A stretch of 64,000 nt of DNA from JAICLK01 sp963810525 (lineage in GTDB: Bacteria; Patescibacteriota; Saccharimonadia; Saccharimonadales; UBA4665): the NCBI GenBank assembly GCA_963810525.1, contig CAWENB010000003.1, positions 682,001 through 746,000 on the forward strand, given 5' to 3'. Positions 42,034-50,973 of the stretch are shown here, piece after piece (the first letter of the stretch is position 1; each line of letters opens with the position of its first letter). The position numbers and the translations under genes were made by a program. Below the pieces are notes generated by a model, which was not told the DNA's origin, ran no database searches, and was given only the letters and a program-made list of their open reading frames with translations.

Positions 42034-42980
42034 GACGGAAATATATTTCGACCTTACGAATTATGCATACCGGCATTGTGAACTTCGGTCGCAATGTCTG
42101 GCTGGCAATTGCTGCCATGGCCGTGATGGTGGTTACGCTTACTATCATACTGTTCTCGGTAGTGACGAGCGCGACGTTCAATCACACCATTGCGCAGATT
42201 GCCGATAAAATTAACATCTCCATTTACTTGAATGATAACGTGACCGACCAGCAACGCGAGCAGCTTACGGATGAGCTGAAACAGCTGTCCGAAGTGCGTG
42301 GAGTTAGTTATGTGTCCAAAGATCAAGCTCTGGCCGTATACCGGGCAGAGAACGCTGGCAATAAAGACCTGCTCACCGCTATCAACGAGACGGGTAATCC
42401 GTTGCCTGCGTCGATCCAGGTCGACCCGGTCGATCCGGCCAAGATCGGCCAGATTCAAAATGTACTGAATGAGCAGTCAACGGTAGCACTTGAAGATCCG
42501 CAGGCCGGCACGTCATATTCCGGCGATCGCCGCGCTGCTATCGACAAGATCGGTCACGCCACCGATATTCTCAAACGGGCCGGGGTCATTACGGTGGTGA
42601 TCTTCGCCTTTATCTCGATGCTCATTATCTTTAATACCATTCAGATGGCTATATTCAATCGCCGCGACGAGTTAACGATTATGCGTTTGCTCGGCGCCAG
42701 TACCTGGTATATCCGCGGCCCGTTCGTTGTGGAGAGTATTATATACGGGATTTTGTCGGCAACGATTTCAATTGTGATAATTGATGTGCTGTTTATCGTT
42801 TCCGCTTCGACACTGCAGGCGAGCAGTTTGGGATTGCTCGACATAGGTTACGCAAACTCCTATTTCCACAGTAATTTTTTCATGCTTTTGACAATGCAAC
42901 TGGGTGTGGGTATAGTGATTGGAGCCGTATCGTCCATTATTGCTACGCGGCGATATCTCAAATTCAAAACGATAAAGTAA
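42030..42980 (+). CDS. ftsX: Cell-division protein FtsX
   Basis: 316 residues. One N-terminal TM (about 24-46), an extracellular domain (about 50-180) and three C-terminal TMs follow the FtsX topology, with FNRRDELTIMRLLGAS in the cytoplasmic loop. With FtsE it transmits ATP hydrolysis to a cell-wall hydrolase outside; the next gene encodes a suitable one. Confidence 0.93.
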   Translation: MRRKYISTLRIMHTGIVNFGRNVWLAIAAMAVMVVTLTIILFSVVTSATFNHTIAQIADKINISIYLNDNVTDQQREQLTDELKQLSEVRGVSYVSKDQALAVYRAENAGNKDLLTAINETGNPLPASIQVDPVDPAKIGQIQNVLNEQSTVALEDPQAGTSYSGDRRAAIDKIGHATDILKRAGVITVVIFAFISMLIIFNTIQMAIFNRRDELTIMRLLGASTWYIRGPFVVESIIYGILSATISIVIIDVLFIVSASTLQASSLGLLDIGYANSYFHSNFFMLLTMQLGVGIVIGAVSSIIATRRYLKFKTIK

Positions 42981-43054
42981 GTTCCTTATACAGTTAGCTA
43001 AAAACAAACACCTATAACTAATGAATAGTTTAGGAGAGGGTAAGTTTACTTGGC

Positions 43055-44317
43055 ATGGACAATCATGGTATTATTACGTCAGCCATAAACGAAATAAACA
43101 GCATGAAAAAGCATCTCAATCGTTGGCTACTACTGCTGATTCGGAAGGTCAAAACAGCGCCGCTTTTTATCGTAGTGGGAGTCTTATTGGTCGCCAGCGT
43201 GGCGTCGGCTGCTCTGGTGCATGCCGATAATTTTACCAACCAGATTGCCAACCTCAACGAGCAGAATCAGCAGAAGGAAAGTGCCATAGGTTCCTTGCAG
43301 TCCAAGGCGGCAAACTATCAGGACGAGATCAAAAACCTGCAATCGCAAATTGCCAGCATTCAGCATAACATTAAACTCAACCAGGACAAGCAAGTGCAAT
43401 TACAGACACAGATCGATACCGACCAGGCAAAAATTAACCAACAGAAAAAGGTTCTTGGCGAAGACCTTAAGGCAATGTATGTCGGCGGTCAAATGTCGAC
43501 GGTCGAAATGCTGGCCACAAGCAAAGACTTAAGTGATTTTGTGGACGCCGAGACGTATGATAGTGCAGTGCAGGGTAAGATTCAGTCGGAGCTTAATGAA
43601 ATCACCCAACTCCAAAATGAACTCGAATACCAGCAAAACCAAGTTAAGCAGTTGCTGCAGACCCAGCAGACTCAGGAAGCACAGCTCTCTTCCGCCCAGC
43701 AGCAGCAAACGCAGTTGCTGGCAATGAACCAGCAGCAGCAAACCCAATATAACCAGCAAATACAGGCAAACAATAATAAGATAAGCCGACTACAGCAGGA
43801 GGAAATTGCCGCCAACCAGAGTGGTGTGGAGCAGACGTTAGGCGGCGGCGCCCCTTGTGGCGGCTCGGCCACCTTTGGTGGCGTAACGTTTACGAACAGT
43901 TATCCGGCCAGCCTATGTTCGGCACCTCAAGATTCTGTTGTCGATCCTTGGGGCATGTTGAACCGGGAATGCACTTCATATGCCGCATGGATGGAATTCA
44001 GTACCGGCCATTACGTGCCGTATGGCATGGGTAATGCGACCGACTGGCCATCTCGTGTACCTAGTAGTTGGGTAAGCAGCACTCCGCAGGTAGGTGACGT
44101 GGCCATCCGGCCGGCCGTGCCCGGATTGAGTATAGGCGGTGAGAGTGACGTCGGGCACGCCATGTACGTGCTTGGCGTCATCGACAGCAATACGATTCTG
44201 GTCGGTGAATACAACGAGGATTTCAACGGCGAATGGTCGATTCAGGTGCGATCAACCGACGCACTTTACAACGGGAACAATGACAATCTCGTGTTTATCC
44301 ATTTCCCGACCAACTAA
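43055..44317 (+). CDS. PcsB/CwlO-like peptidoglycan hydrolase: coiled coil plus CHAP domain
   Basis: 420 residues. A signal/anchor segment (about residues 35-55) is followed by a long Gln/Asn/Lys-rich coiled coil (about 60-265), a Gly linker and a C-terminal CHAP domain. That domain has the catalytic Cys in NRECTSYAAW and His in DVGHAMYV. This is the layout of PcsB, which FtsEX activates in streptococci. ATG 43055 or 43103 could be the start; GGAGAGGG lies about 14 nt before the first. It is probably the FtsEX-controlled wall hydrolase for division. Confidence 0.9.
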   Translation: MDNHGIITSAINEINSMKKHLNRWLLLLIRKVKTAPLFIVVGVLLVASVASAALVHADNFTNQIANLNEQNQQKESAIGSLQSKAANYQDEIKNLQSQIASIQHNIKLNQDKQVQLQTQIDTDQAKINQQKKVLGEDLKAMYVGGQMSTVEMLATSKDLSDFVDAETYDSAVQGKIQSELNEITQLQNELEYQQNQVKQLLQTQQTQEAQLSSAQQQQTQLLAMNQQQQTQYNQQIQANNNKISRLQQEEIAANQSGVEQTLGGGAPCGGSATFGGVTFTNSYPASLCSAPQDSVVDPWGMLNRECTSYAAWMEFSTGHYVPYGMGNATDWPSRVPSSWVSSTPQVGDVAIRPAVPGLSIGGESDVGHAMYVLGVIDSNTILVGEYNEDFNGEWSIQVRSTDALYNGNNDNLVFIHFPTN

Positions 44318-44407
44318 GCAAAAAATTCGCAGTTGGCCTGCAGGATTTGTCCGGTATAATAAACCTTAACGAACACTATTGAGGGGATGCGAGGCGTCTG
44401 ATTTTAA

Positions 44408-45655
44408 ATGGATAAAAAAACACAGAAAGTCGAAAAGAAAGCCGTGAAGACGGCTGGGTGGCAGTTGCCGAAACGATTTCAAAAGGTCAATTTGACACAC
44501 CTGGGGGCGGGCATCGTTGTAGCCCTGTTCATCTTTGCTCTCGGCATTGCGGTAGGTGACGGACGGATTAGCATTGGTTCGGGCGGGCAGAATGGCGATT
44601 TGCCGGACTCGCTCAATTTTTCCAGTGTCAATCAGGTGTATCAGGTACTGAGGCAGAATTACAATGGAAAACTTACGGCCACGCAGCTGATTGACGGACT
44701 CAATGAGGGACTGGCGCAGGCGACAGGCGATCCGTATACCGAGTACTTTACAGTCAAAGAGGCTAAAGCGTTTACAAATGAACTCAATAATTCATTCAGC
44801 GGCATCGGTGCAGAATTGGGCGCTGATTCGCAGGGCGACGTTGAAGTTATCGCTCCGATTGCCGGTACGCCCGCAGCCAATGCAGGGCTGCAACCCAAAG
44901 ATATCGTCGCCACCATAAATGGTATGAGCACAGCCGGTATGTCGCCGGATACGGCGGTCGATAAAATTCGCGGTCCGGCAGGAACCAAGGTGACGCTCGG
45001 TATCGTGCGCGGTACGCAAGCACTTACATTCACGATTACCCGGCAAAACATTAGCGTACCAACGGTTAATACTAAAATCCTCAGTGGTAACATCGGCTAT
45101 ATGCAGATCACTAGCTTCGGTGATGACACGTCTGGCTTAGCCGAAAAAGCGGCTCAGAATTTCGTAAGCCAGGACCACGTAAAGGGCGTAATCCTCGACT
45201 TGCGTGACAACCCGGGCGGGGAAGTCAATGCTGCCGTTAATGTCTCCAGCCTCTGGCTGCCAAGCGGCAAGATGATCATGCAGGAGCGTGGTAATGAAAA
45301 TCAAACGTACTATTCTAACGGCAACGATACCTTGCACGGCTTGCCGACGGTGGTGCTGGTGAACGACGGCAGCGCTTCGGCTAGCGAAATTACCGCCGGC
45401 GCGCTCCATGACAACGGTGCGGCATATATAATCGGCACAAAGACGTACGGCAAAGGCGTTGTGCAGGCGCTGATTAATTTATCGGGTGGCGCTGAGTTGA
45501 AAGTCACGGTCGCCAGCTGGTATCGCCCGAACGGCAAAAACATCAATCACAAGGGCATTTCGCCCGATCAGACCGTGACACTGAGCGACACCGATTCAAA
45601 GTCCGGCAACGACACCCAGTTACAAGCTGCCCAAGCGTACCTGTCAAGCCATTAG
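44408..45655 (+). CDS. ctpA: C-terminal processing peptidase (S41 family)
   Basis: 415 residues. An N-terminal anchor (about 30-50), a PDZ domain (about 125-215, GTPAANAGLQPKDIV) and an S41 protease core follow. The nucleophile Ser is in VNDGSASASEI and the general base Lys in TYGKGVVQ. The substrate is probably an envelope protein or the nearby hydrolase, as for CtpB-type enzymes. Its own promoter (TATAAT, about 44353) and a GAGGGG SD are visible. Confidence 0.93.
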   Translation: MDKKTQKVEKKAVKTAGWQLPKRFQKVNLTHLGAGIVVALFIFALGIAVGDGRISIGSGGQNGDLPDSLNFSSVNQVYQVLRQNYNGKLTATQLIDGLNEGLAQATGDPYTEYFTVKEAKAFTNELNNSFSGIGAELGADSQGDVEVIAPIAGTPAANAGLQPKDIVATINGMSTAGMSPDTAVDKIRGPAGTKVTLGIVRGTQALTFTITRQNISVPTVNTKILSGNIGYMQITSFGDDTSGLAEKAAQNFVSQDHVKGVILDLRDNPGGEVNAAVNVSSLWLPSGKMIMQERGNENQTYYSNGNDTLHGLPTVVLVNDGSASASEITAGALHDNGAAYIIGTKTYGKGVVQALINLSGGAELKVTVASWYRPNGKNINHKGISPDQTVTLSDTDSKSGNDTQLQAAQAYLSSH

Positions 45656-45688
45656 CAGCTCGTTTATAAACTGTTGTCGCATAAACCT

Positions 45689-45718
45689 TTGACTTAGCGC
45701 TGGCGTAAGCGCTAAGAT
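45689..45718 (+). promoter_or_regulatory. pyrG promoter with an inverted repeat in the spacer
   Basis: TTGACT (45689-45694), an 18-nt spacer and TAAGAT (45713-45718). CTTAGCGC (45693-45700) and GCGCTAAG (45709-45716) form an 8-bp inverted repeat with an 8-nt centre that fills the spacer and overlaps both hexamers. This is a classic repressor-operator geometry. Confidence 0.6.
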
Positions 45719-45753
45719 GTTAGGGATAAAGTTTTAGAGACCTTAATTTAAAT

Positions 45754-47364
45754 ATGTCGAAACCGACGAAGTACGTTTTTGTGACCGGTGGTGTGCTTTC
45801 TGGATTAGGAAAGGGTATCACGGCCGCTTCACTCGGTAATTTGCTCAAAGCCCGCGGGTTGAAAGTCAACTTGCAAAAATGCGACCCGTATCTCAACGTT
45901 GATGCGGGTCTTTTAAATCCGCGCGAACACGGCGAATGCTATGTTACTAAAGACGGCGCCGAAACCGACCTCGACCTCGGGCATTACGAGCGCTTTATCG
46001 ATCAGGAACTTACAACAACCAGTAGTCTGATGAGCGGACGTGTACTGCTTAAGGTTATCCAGGATGAGCGTGCCGGCAAATATCACGGCGACGATGTGCA
46101 GATCATTCCGCACCTCACGGCCGCGATTCAAGAGTATATCGTCGAAGCGGGCAAGGGTTTTGATGTGCATATCGTGGAAATTGGCGGTACTGTCGGTGAT
46201 TACGAAAGTTTGAGCTTCGTTGAGGCGATCCGCGAATTCGGCATGCGTGTCGGCCGCGAGAATTGTGCATACGTTCATGTCGTTTACATGCCGTACTTGA
46301 ACGCTAGCCAGGAATTCAAAACCAAACCGGCACAGAATTCGGTGCACGATTTGCGGGGCCTCGGCATCGTTCCAGATATTCTGGCCGTACGCAGCGAGAA
46401 GCCGGCGCCTTTGCATGTCAAAAAAAAGCTTAGTCTGTTCTCTGGTGTGGGCGAAGAGGCTATCACGTTACTTCCGAACGCGCGCAGCATCTATGACGTA
46501 CCGCTCACACTACACGACAGCGATATCGATAACTACCTGTGCCGGCGGCTCGGCCTTAGTGAGATAAAGCCTGATTTAGCCGAGTGGAAGGAAGTCGTTC
46601 ACCGTGCCACTGCCAAGTACGACAAGACCATCACGGTCGGCGTGATAGCGAAATATTTGGACAACCAGGATACATACTTATCGGTCTTCGAAGCTTTACA
46701 TGCGGCAGCGTGGTGGAACGATACGAATATTGTCATCGATTGGATAGATGCCGAAAAATTAACAAATGAAGCCGAGGTTGTTGCTGCGACAAAGCATGTC
46801 GACGGGATTTTAGTACCGGGCGGTTTCGGAAAGCGAGGCTTGGAAGGCAAAATCCAAGCGGCGCAGTATGCGCTGACTAAAAAGCTTCCGTACCTGGGGC
46901 TCTGTCTTGGGCTGCAAATGGCTGTGATTGCAGCCGCTCGTAACGGCGGGCTAAAAGACGCTACTACATTCGAGCTTAACCCCAAAGCCAATGATCTGGT
47001 CATCAATACCATGGTGGATCAGCAGGGGAAAGCCAATACCGGCGGTACTATGCGGCTCGGCAATTACGACTGCCATCTTGAGCCGGGTAGTCTGGCCGCG
47101 AAAGTCTATGGTACGAGCGACGTTGTTGAGCGCCATCGGCATCGCGGCGAATGCAATAATGCCTACCGCGATTTCTATGCCACCTGGGGCATTCATGTCA
47201 GCGGCAAGAACACCGAGCGGGATCTGGTTGAAGTGATTGAGGGAATCGACCACCCGTTTTTTCTGGCAAGCCAGTTCCATCCGGAATTTAAATCACGGCC
47301 AAACCGTCCACACCCGATGTTCGATGGTTTTATCAAGAGCTTATTGCAAAAAAAGACAAAGTAA
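45754..47364 (+). CDS. pyrG: CTP synthase
   Basis: Makes CTP from UTP and glutamine. The 536 residues include the N-terminal synthetase domain (FVTGGVLSGLGKGITAASLG, KCDPYLNVD) and the C-terminal class I glutamine amidotransferase. That has the Cys nucleophile in GLCLGLQ and the His/Glu pair in QFHPEFKS. It is complete. Its promoter carries an operator-like repeat. Confidence 0.96.
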   Translation: MSKPTKYVFVTGGVLSGLGKGITAASLGNLLKARGLKVNLQKCDPYLNVDAGLLNPREHGECYVTKDGAETDLDLGHYERFIDQELTTTSSLMSGRVLLKVIQDERAGKYHGDDVQIIPHLTAAIQEYIVEAGKGFDVHIVEIGGTVGDYESLSFVEAIREFGMRVGRENCAYVHVVYMPYLNASQEFKTKPAQNSVHDLRGLGIVPDILAVRSEKPAPLHVKKKLSLFSGVGEEAITLLPNARSIYDVPLTLHDSDIDNYLCRRLGLSEIKPDLAEWKEVVHRATAKYDKTITVGVIAKYLDNQDTYLSVFEALHAAAWWNDTNIVIDWIDAEKLTNEAEVVAATKHVDGILVPGGFGKRGLEGKIQAAQYALTKKLPYLGLCLGLQMAVIAAARNGGLKDATTFELNPKANDLVINTMVDQQGKANTGGTMRLGNYDCHLEPGSLAAKVYGTSDVVERHRHRGECNNAYRDFYATWGIHVSGKNTERDLVEVIEGIDHPFFLASQFHPEFKSRPNRPHPMFDGFIKSLLQKKTK

Positions 47365-47379
47365 GATAGCTTTAACACT

Positions 47380-47808
47380 ATGGATACGATCGAACCGACC
47401 GCGACGATTACTCCGCCCGTAGACGCGCCAGGACAGCATCCGAAGCGGATTTTGTTTGTCGAGGACGACGACGCGCTTGCCAGCGTCTATATGACGCGCT
47501 TGCAGACCGAGGGATTTGACGTTAAGCGGGTGAACAACGGCGAGGATGCGCTGGTTACTGCGCTTGCATATCACCCGGATTTGGTTTTGCTCGATGTGAT
47601 GATGCCCAAGGTCAGCGGCTTTGAAGTTGCCGATATTCTACGCAACACCCCGGAAACGGCAAACCTGCGAATTATCATGCTCACTGCACTCAGTCAGGAA
47701 GCTGACAAAAAACGTGCCGAATCCCTCGGCGTCGACGATTATCTCGTAAAATCCCAGGTCGTTATAGCCGACGTCATCGCCCGAATCAAACAGCATCTCG
47801 GCATGTAA
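47380..47808 (+). CDS. Stand-alone CheY-like response regulator
   Basis: 142 residues: a 20-residue Pro/Thr-rich lead followed by one receiver domain with no output domain. The acidic pocket FVEDDD (28-31 region), phosphoacceptor Asp72 (LVLLDVMMP), Thr102 and Lys124 are all conserved, so it can be phosphorylated. It lies 15 nt after pyrG. No kinase is adjacent. Confidence 0.9.
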   Translation: MDTIEPTATITPPVDAPGQHPKRILFVEDDDALASVYMTRLQTEGFDVKRVNNGEDALVTALAYHPDLVLLDVMMPKVSGFEVADILRNTPETANLRIIMLTALSQEADKKRAESLGVDDYLVKSQVVIADVIARIKQHLGM

Positions 47809-48250
47809 ATCAGGGATCGGCGAGAGGAATCATCGATCAATAATAACTTTTCTTCACCTTGCGATGGAGACTATAAGCTTCTGGCAAATTCCGTTAAATT
47901 TGAAGCTTTCATGCAGCTTCAAGCGCTTGGCTGGCTTGGGTTGCAAGTACGCGTGTAATTTCTCACTCAGGGGTCTCGTATGCACGCAGCTGGCGAGCGT
48001 TATCCGCAAAGCCCGTGACAACTGTCCGGCTATTCTCCTCCAAAACGGGGCTGCAGGCAGTCATGTCGCGTAGCTGGCCGGACATTGGTAGGTTTTTGGC
48101 TGCACCGGTTCCGACGCTTGCCACCGCGAGTCGTAAGGTGTCTGACGACACCCCGTAAACTTGCGACCCATAAGTTTCAGAGATGTCGGCTCCAAACGTC
48201 AACCGTATGATTCCCGGTTCGCTGAAAAAAATAGCAGTGCTGCTATTTTA
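47809..48250 (-). other. 442-bp region without a confident gene
   Basis: A 79-codon minus-strand frame (47963-48202) needs a TTG start and has no SD or recognised family. A GGTGTC-tgac-GACACC hairpin lies near 48132-48150. Otherwise nothing is seen. It lies downstream of rpmA and of the response regulator, which converge here. Confidence 0.35.
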
Positions 48251-48523
48251 TTATTCGACGGTGACTTCGGTCCGGCGGACGGATTTGCCGCTGAAGAGTC
48301 GGACCTTACGCTGGGTGTATTTGACGACGCCGTCGCGTGTAGCGTGTATGGTGAAGTTGCGGCTGAGCAAGGTGCCGCGGCCAGCGCGCTTGGTCATGCC
48401 GACTTGGCGGACAATAACCTGGCCGGTTTTGACTTTTTGGCCGCCATAAAGCTTAACCCCGAGACGTTGGCCGGGGCTATCGTGGATATTTTTAGCGGTG
48501 CCGCCCGCCTTTACATGTGACAT
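48251..48523 (-). CDS. rpmA: 50S ribosomal protein bL27
   Basis: 90 residues starting MSHVKAGGTAKNIHDSPGQR (AHKKAGGS..N.RDS in the family), then LGVKLYGGQKVKTGQVIVRQ and RNFTIHATRDGVVKY. bL27's N-terminus reaches the peptidyl transferase centre. ATG 48523 has AGGAGAAG upstream; a longer frame to 48559 is not needed. There is no N-terminal cleavable extension of the Firmicutes type. It is separated from rplU, its usual operon partner. Confidence 0.94.
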   Translation of the reverse strand: MSHVKAGGTAKNIHDSPGQRLGVKLYGGQKVKTGQVIVRQVGMTKRAGRGTLLSRNFTIHATRDGVVKYTQRKVRLFSGKSVRRTEVTVE

Positions 48524-48579
48524 AGTTCGCTTCTCCTGCGCGGTACATTGCCGCGTCAAATTCTGCGCTACTTACTTGT

Positions 48580-48600
48580 CGTACCGAACAGTACGGCTCG
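48580..48600. repeat. 21-bp hairpin repeat, copy 1
   Basis: CGTAC, a 6-nt loop and GTACG followed by GCTCG. A second copy at 54457-54477 differs at one base (in the loop). This copy lies upstream of rpmA. Confidence 0.5.
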
Positions 48601-48658
48601 TTCCGTTACTCGACTTTTCCTTGTACTGCATCAACGCAGGGAAAAGCTCAGTTGCGCA

Positions 48659-49864
48659 TCATTGCTTTGTTAATACAAGCAGTTCGCGGGCGACGATCTG
48701 AGCTTCTCGGTAGTAGAGAAGGTCTTCGCTGCGCACATGCTCAAAACTATGGCGATTATAGCCTAAATCATCTAGCCGGTCAATAAGGGGTAAGTGCTGA
48801 AATTTGCCGGGAGCGGTTTGCCAGCTCGGAACGCCCAGGCATAGTCGAGTGCCCGATTGAAGCTGCCGCCCGATATTAATCAAGAACTTAGCGATGATAG
48901 TGTCGCAGGCAGCGCGTACCTGCTCGAGCTTTTCGGGCGAGGGCAGGGCGCTGAACGGCTGGCCAAGATAGGTCTCGCTGGCCACGCAATCTATCGGCGG
49001 CTGCCAGACGTGAGTGGTGGCGTCGCCGACTTCGAGCTTAAACACCGTGCACGGCGCGCCATAATCTTTTGCCAGCCAGTTCAGATTGGTATTGCTGTAC
49101 TCGATCATGCGTTTATCGATGTCCGTACCATAGGTCGAGTGGTCCATGAGCAGACTTTCTTGCAAAACGACGCCAGTGCCGCAAAAGGGGTCGAGTACGG
49201 TTTTGTTCTTTTTGCCGGCTGCTAGATTGACGATGATTTGTGCCAGCTTCGGGGGCAGCATGCCGACGCGGGCATCTCGCTTCGGCCGTTCGCGGTCACG
49301 AATGGTATAGGCGCGAATATCTTGGGCGAGGATGGTTCTGGCCAGAATGGTTTTTCCGTAGCCAGTGGCGATAAGCAGATACTCGCAACCCGGTGCCCGT
49401 TCAGTGCCGAAGTTATCCGAAGTACGCACTAACCCGTTGTGCTCGAGCTGTGCGGTGTTGAGTTCGAGTGTCTGATTTGGGACGATACGCACCGAACGGC
49501 CCTTTTCACGAATAGCTTTTTTGAGCTTGAGTGTGGTGGCGGTGAGTCGTGCGGGATTAATACTGAAACCATAGGCGCTGACCCCGATTTTGATTTTACC
49601 CTGCTTGAAAAAGTGCAGTTGGTCAAGCACGGCACTGATAAAAAATTTTTCAATAAGTGTCCAGTCGGACGCCGGCAGCTCGGTTAATGGCACTGCCAGC
49701 CTGGTGCTACCGCCAAGCCTCAGAAAATCGACATCGTCCGGTGGAAGTTTGAGCCCGGCAATGTTTGATCTGATAGGCTTAATGCTACCGGCGCTGTATA
49801 AACTTTCCAGCTCGGCCAGCCCGAGTGCCGGTTGGCGCCCCAAAATCAGTAGGCTATCACGCAT
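48659..49864 (-). CDS. RMKL/TRM11-type nucleic-acid methyltransferase
   Basis: About 401 residues. The C-terminal Rossmann methyltransferase has VLDPFCGTGVVLQE (SAM motif I with the RMKL-type FCGTG), YGTDIDKRM and a motif IV-like SETYLGQP in place of D/NPPY. The N-terminal half resembles a THUMP-like RNA-binding region. Family members methylate guanosine N2 in tRNA. ATG 49864 is chosen because TATAAT on the minus strand (49876-49871) lies 6 nt upstream, so it is leaderless. Confidence 0.75.
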   Translation of the reverse strand: MRDSLLILGRQPALGLAELESLYSAGSIKPIRSNIAGLKLPPDDVDFLRLGGSTRLAVPLTELPASDWTLIEKFFISAVLDQLHFFKQGKIKIGVSAYGFSINPARLTATTLKLKKAIREKGRSVRIVPNQTLELNTAQLEHNGLVRTSDNFGTERAPGCEYLLIATGYGKTILARTILAQDIRAYTIRDRERPKRDARVGMLPPKLAQIIVNLAAGKKNKTVLDPFCGTGVVLQESLLMDHSTYGTDIDKRMIEYSNTNLNWLAKDYGAPCTVFKLEVGDATTHVWQPPIDCVASETYLGQPFSALPSPEKLEQVRAACDTIIAKFLINIGRQLQSGTRLCLGVPSWQTAPGKFQHLPLIDRLDDLGYNRHSFEHVRSEDLLYYREAQIVARELLVLTKQ

Positions 49865-49914
49865 CGTTTTATTATATCCCGCGAAGCCGGATTGCGTATG
49901 GTAAGCTAAAAGGC

Positions 49915-50973
49915 ATGAGCGAAACGTCATTCTTTAAACGGCGTTGGAAACTAATAGTCAATATCGTGACGGTGGTAGCGCTCATCGTGTTGGTATTCGC
50001 AGTCCGGCATCAACTCGAAGACACCGTTAAGAACTTCTCCAAGGTTAACATTTGGGTGCTGCTGCTGATGGTGCCGGTAGAGTGGCTGAATTATCATGCG
50101 CAGGCGAAGCAGTACGACGGATTGTTTCGTATGGTGGGGAACCGTTTAAGCTACCGGTTTTTGTTTGAAACGTCGCTCGAGCTGAACTTCGTGAACAACG
50201 TGTTTCCGAGCGGCGGCGTATCCGGTATTTCGTACTTCGGTATGCGAATGCGCAGCGATGCCGAAAAAATCACTGGCGGCCGGGCGACGCTGGTGCAACT
50301 AATTAAACTTGCACTATTGTTCTTGTCGTTTGAGATACTACTCATTATCGGGCTCATCTTCATCGCCGCGGGCGGCCATGCCAACAATTTTGTGATATTG
50401 GTTGCCGGGTCGTTATCGACGTTGCTGCTTGTCGGTACATTCGCATTCGTCATGATTATTGGGCACGAGCGCCGCATTCAGGCGACGTTTTCGTTTTTGA
50501 CACAATTTCTCAACCGATTGATTCAGGTCGTGCGGCCTGAGCATCCGGAAACCATTAATATGGCAAAAGCCCGTTCCACCGTGGATGAGCTACATCAGAA
50601 TTACAAGCTTATCGAGAGACGCTACGTGGAACTCAAAGCTCCTTTTTGGTGGGCATTCGTGGCCAACTTGGCTGAAGTCGCGGCGGTGTACGTGGTATAT
50701 GTGGCTTTCGGGCACTGGGTAAATCCGGGATCAGTGATTCTTGCATATTCGGTGGCTAACTTTGCGGGACTGGTGTCGGTAATGCCGGGCGGTGTCGGTA
50801 TTTACGAAGCGCTTATGACCGGCGTACTGGTTGCCACGGGCGTGCCGGCCGCGGTAAGTCTTCCGGTTACCGTGATGTACCGGATATTAAATATGCTGAT
50901 TCAGTTGCCGCCAGGATACTATTTCTACCACCGGACGCTTCACGGTAACGCTAAAGAACCGCAAGCAGTATGA
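49915..50973 (+). CDS. Flippase-like membrane protein (lysylphosphatidylglycerol synthase TM family)
   Basis: 352 residues with about eight TM helices. The conserved blocks ELNFVNNVFPSGGVSGISYF and SVMPGGVGIYEALM are hallmarks of the PF03706/UPF0104 family of lipid-linked transporters and synthase TM domains. No soluble aminoacyltransferase domain is attached, so lipid or glycan flipping is more likely than lipid lysylation. Overlaps xseA by ATGA. Confidence 0.85.
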   Translation: MSETSFFKRRWKLIVNIVTVVALIVLVFAVRHQLEDTVKNFSKVNIWVLLLMVPVEWLNYHAQAKQYDGLFRMVGNRLSYRFLFETSLELNFVNNVFPSGGVSGISYFGMRMRSDAEKITGGRATLVQLIKLALLFLSFEILLIIGLIFIAAGGHANNFVILVAGSLSTLLLVGTFAFVMIIGHERRIQATFSFLTQFLNRLIQVVRPEHPETINMAKARSTVDELHQNYKLIERRYVELKAPFWWAFVANLAEVAAVYVVYVAFGHWVNPGSVILAYSVANFAGLVSVMPGGVGIYEALMTGVLVATGVPAAVSLPVTVMYRILNMLIQLPPGYYFYHRTLHGNAKEPQAV

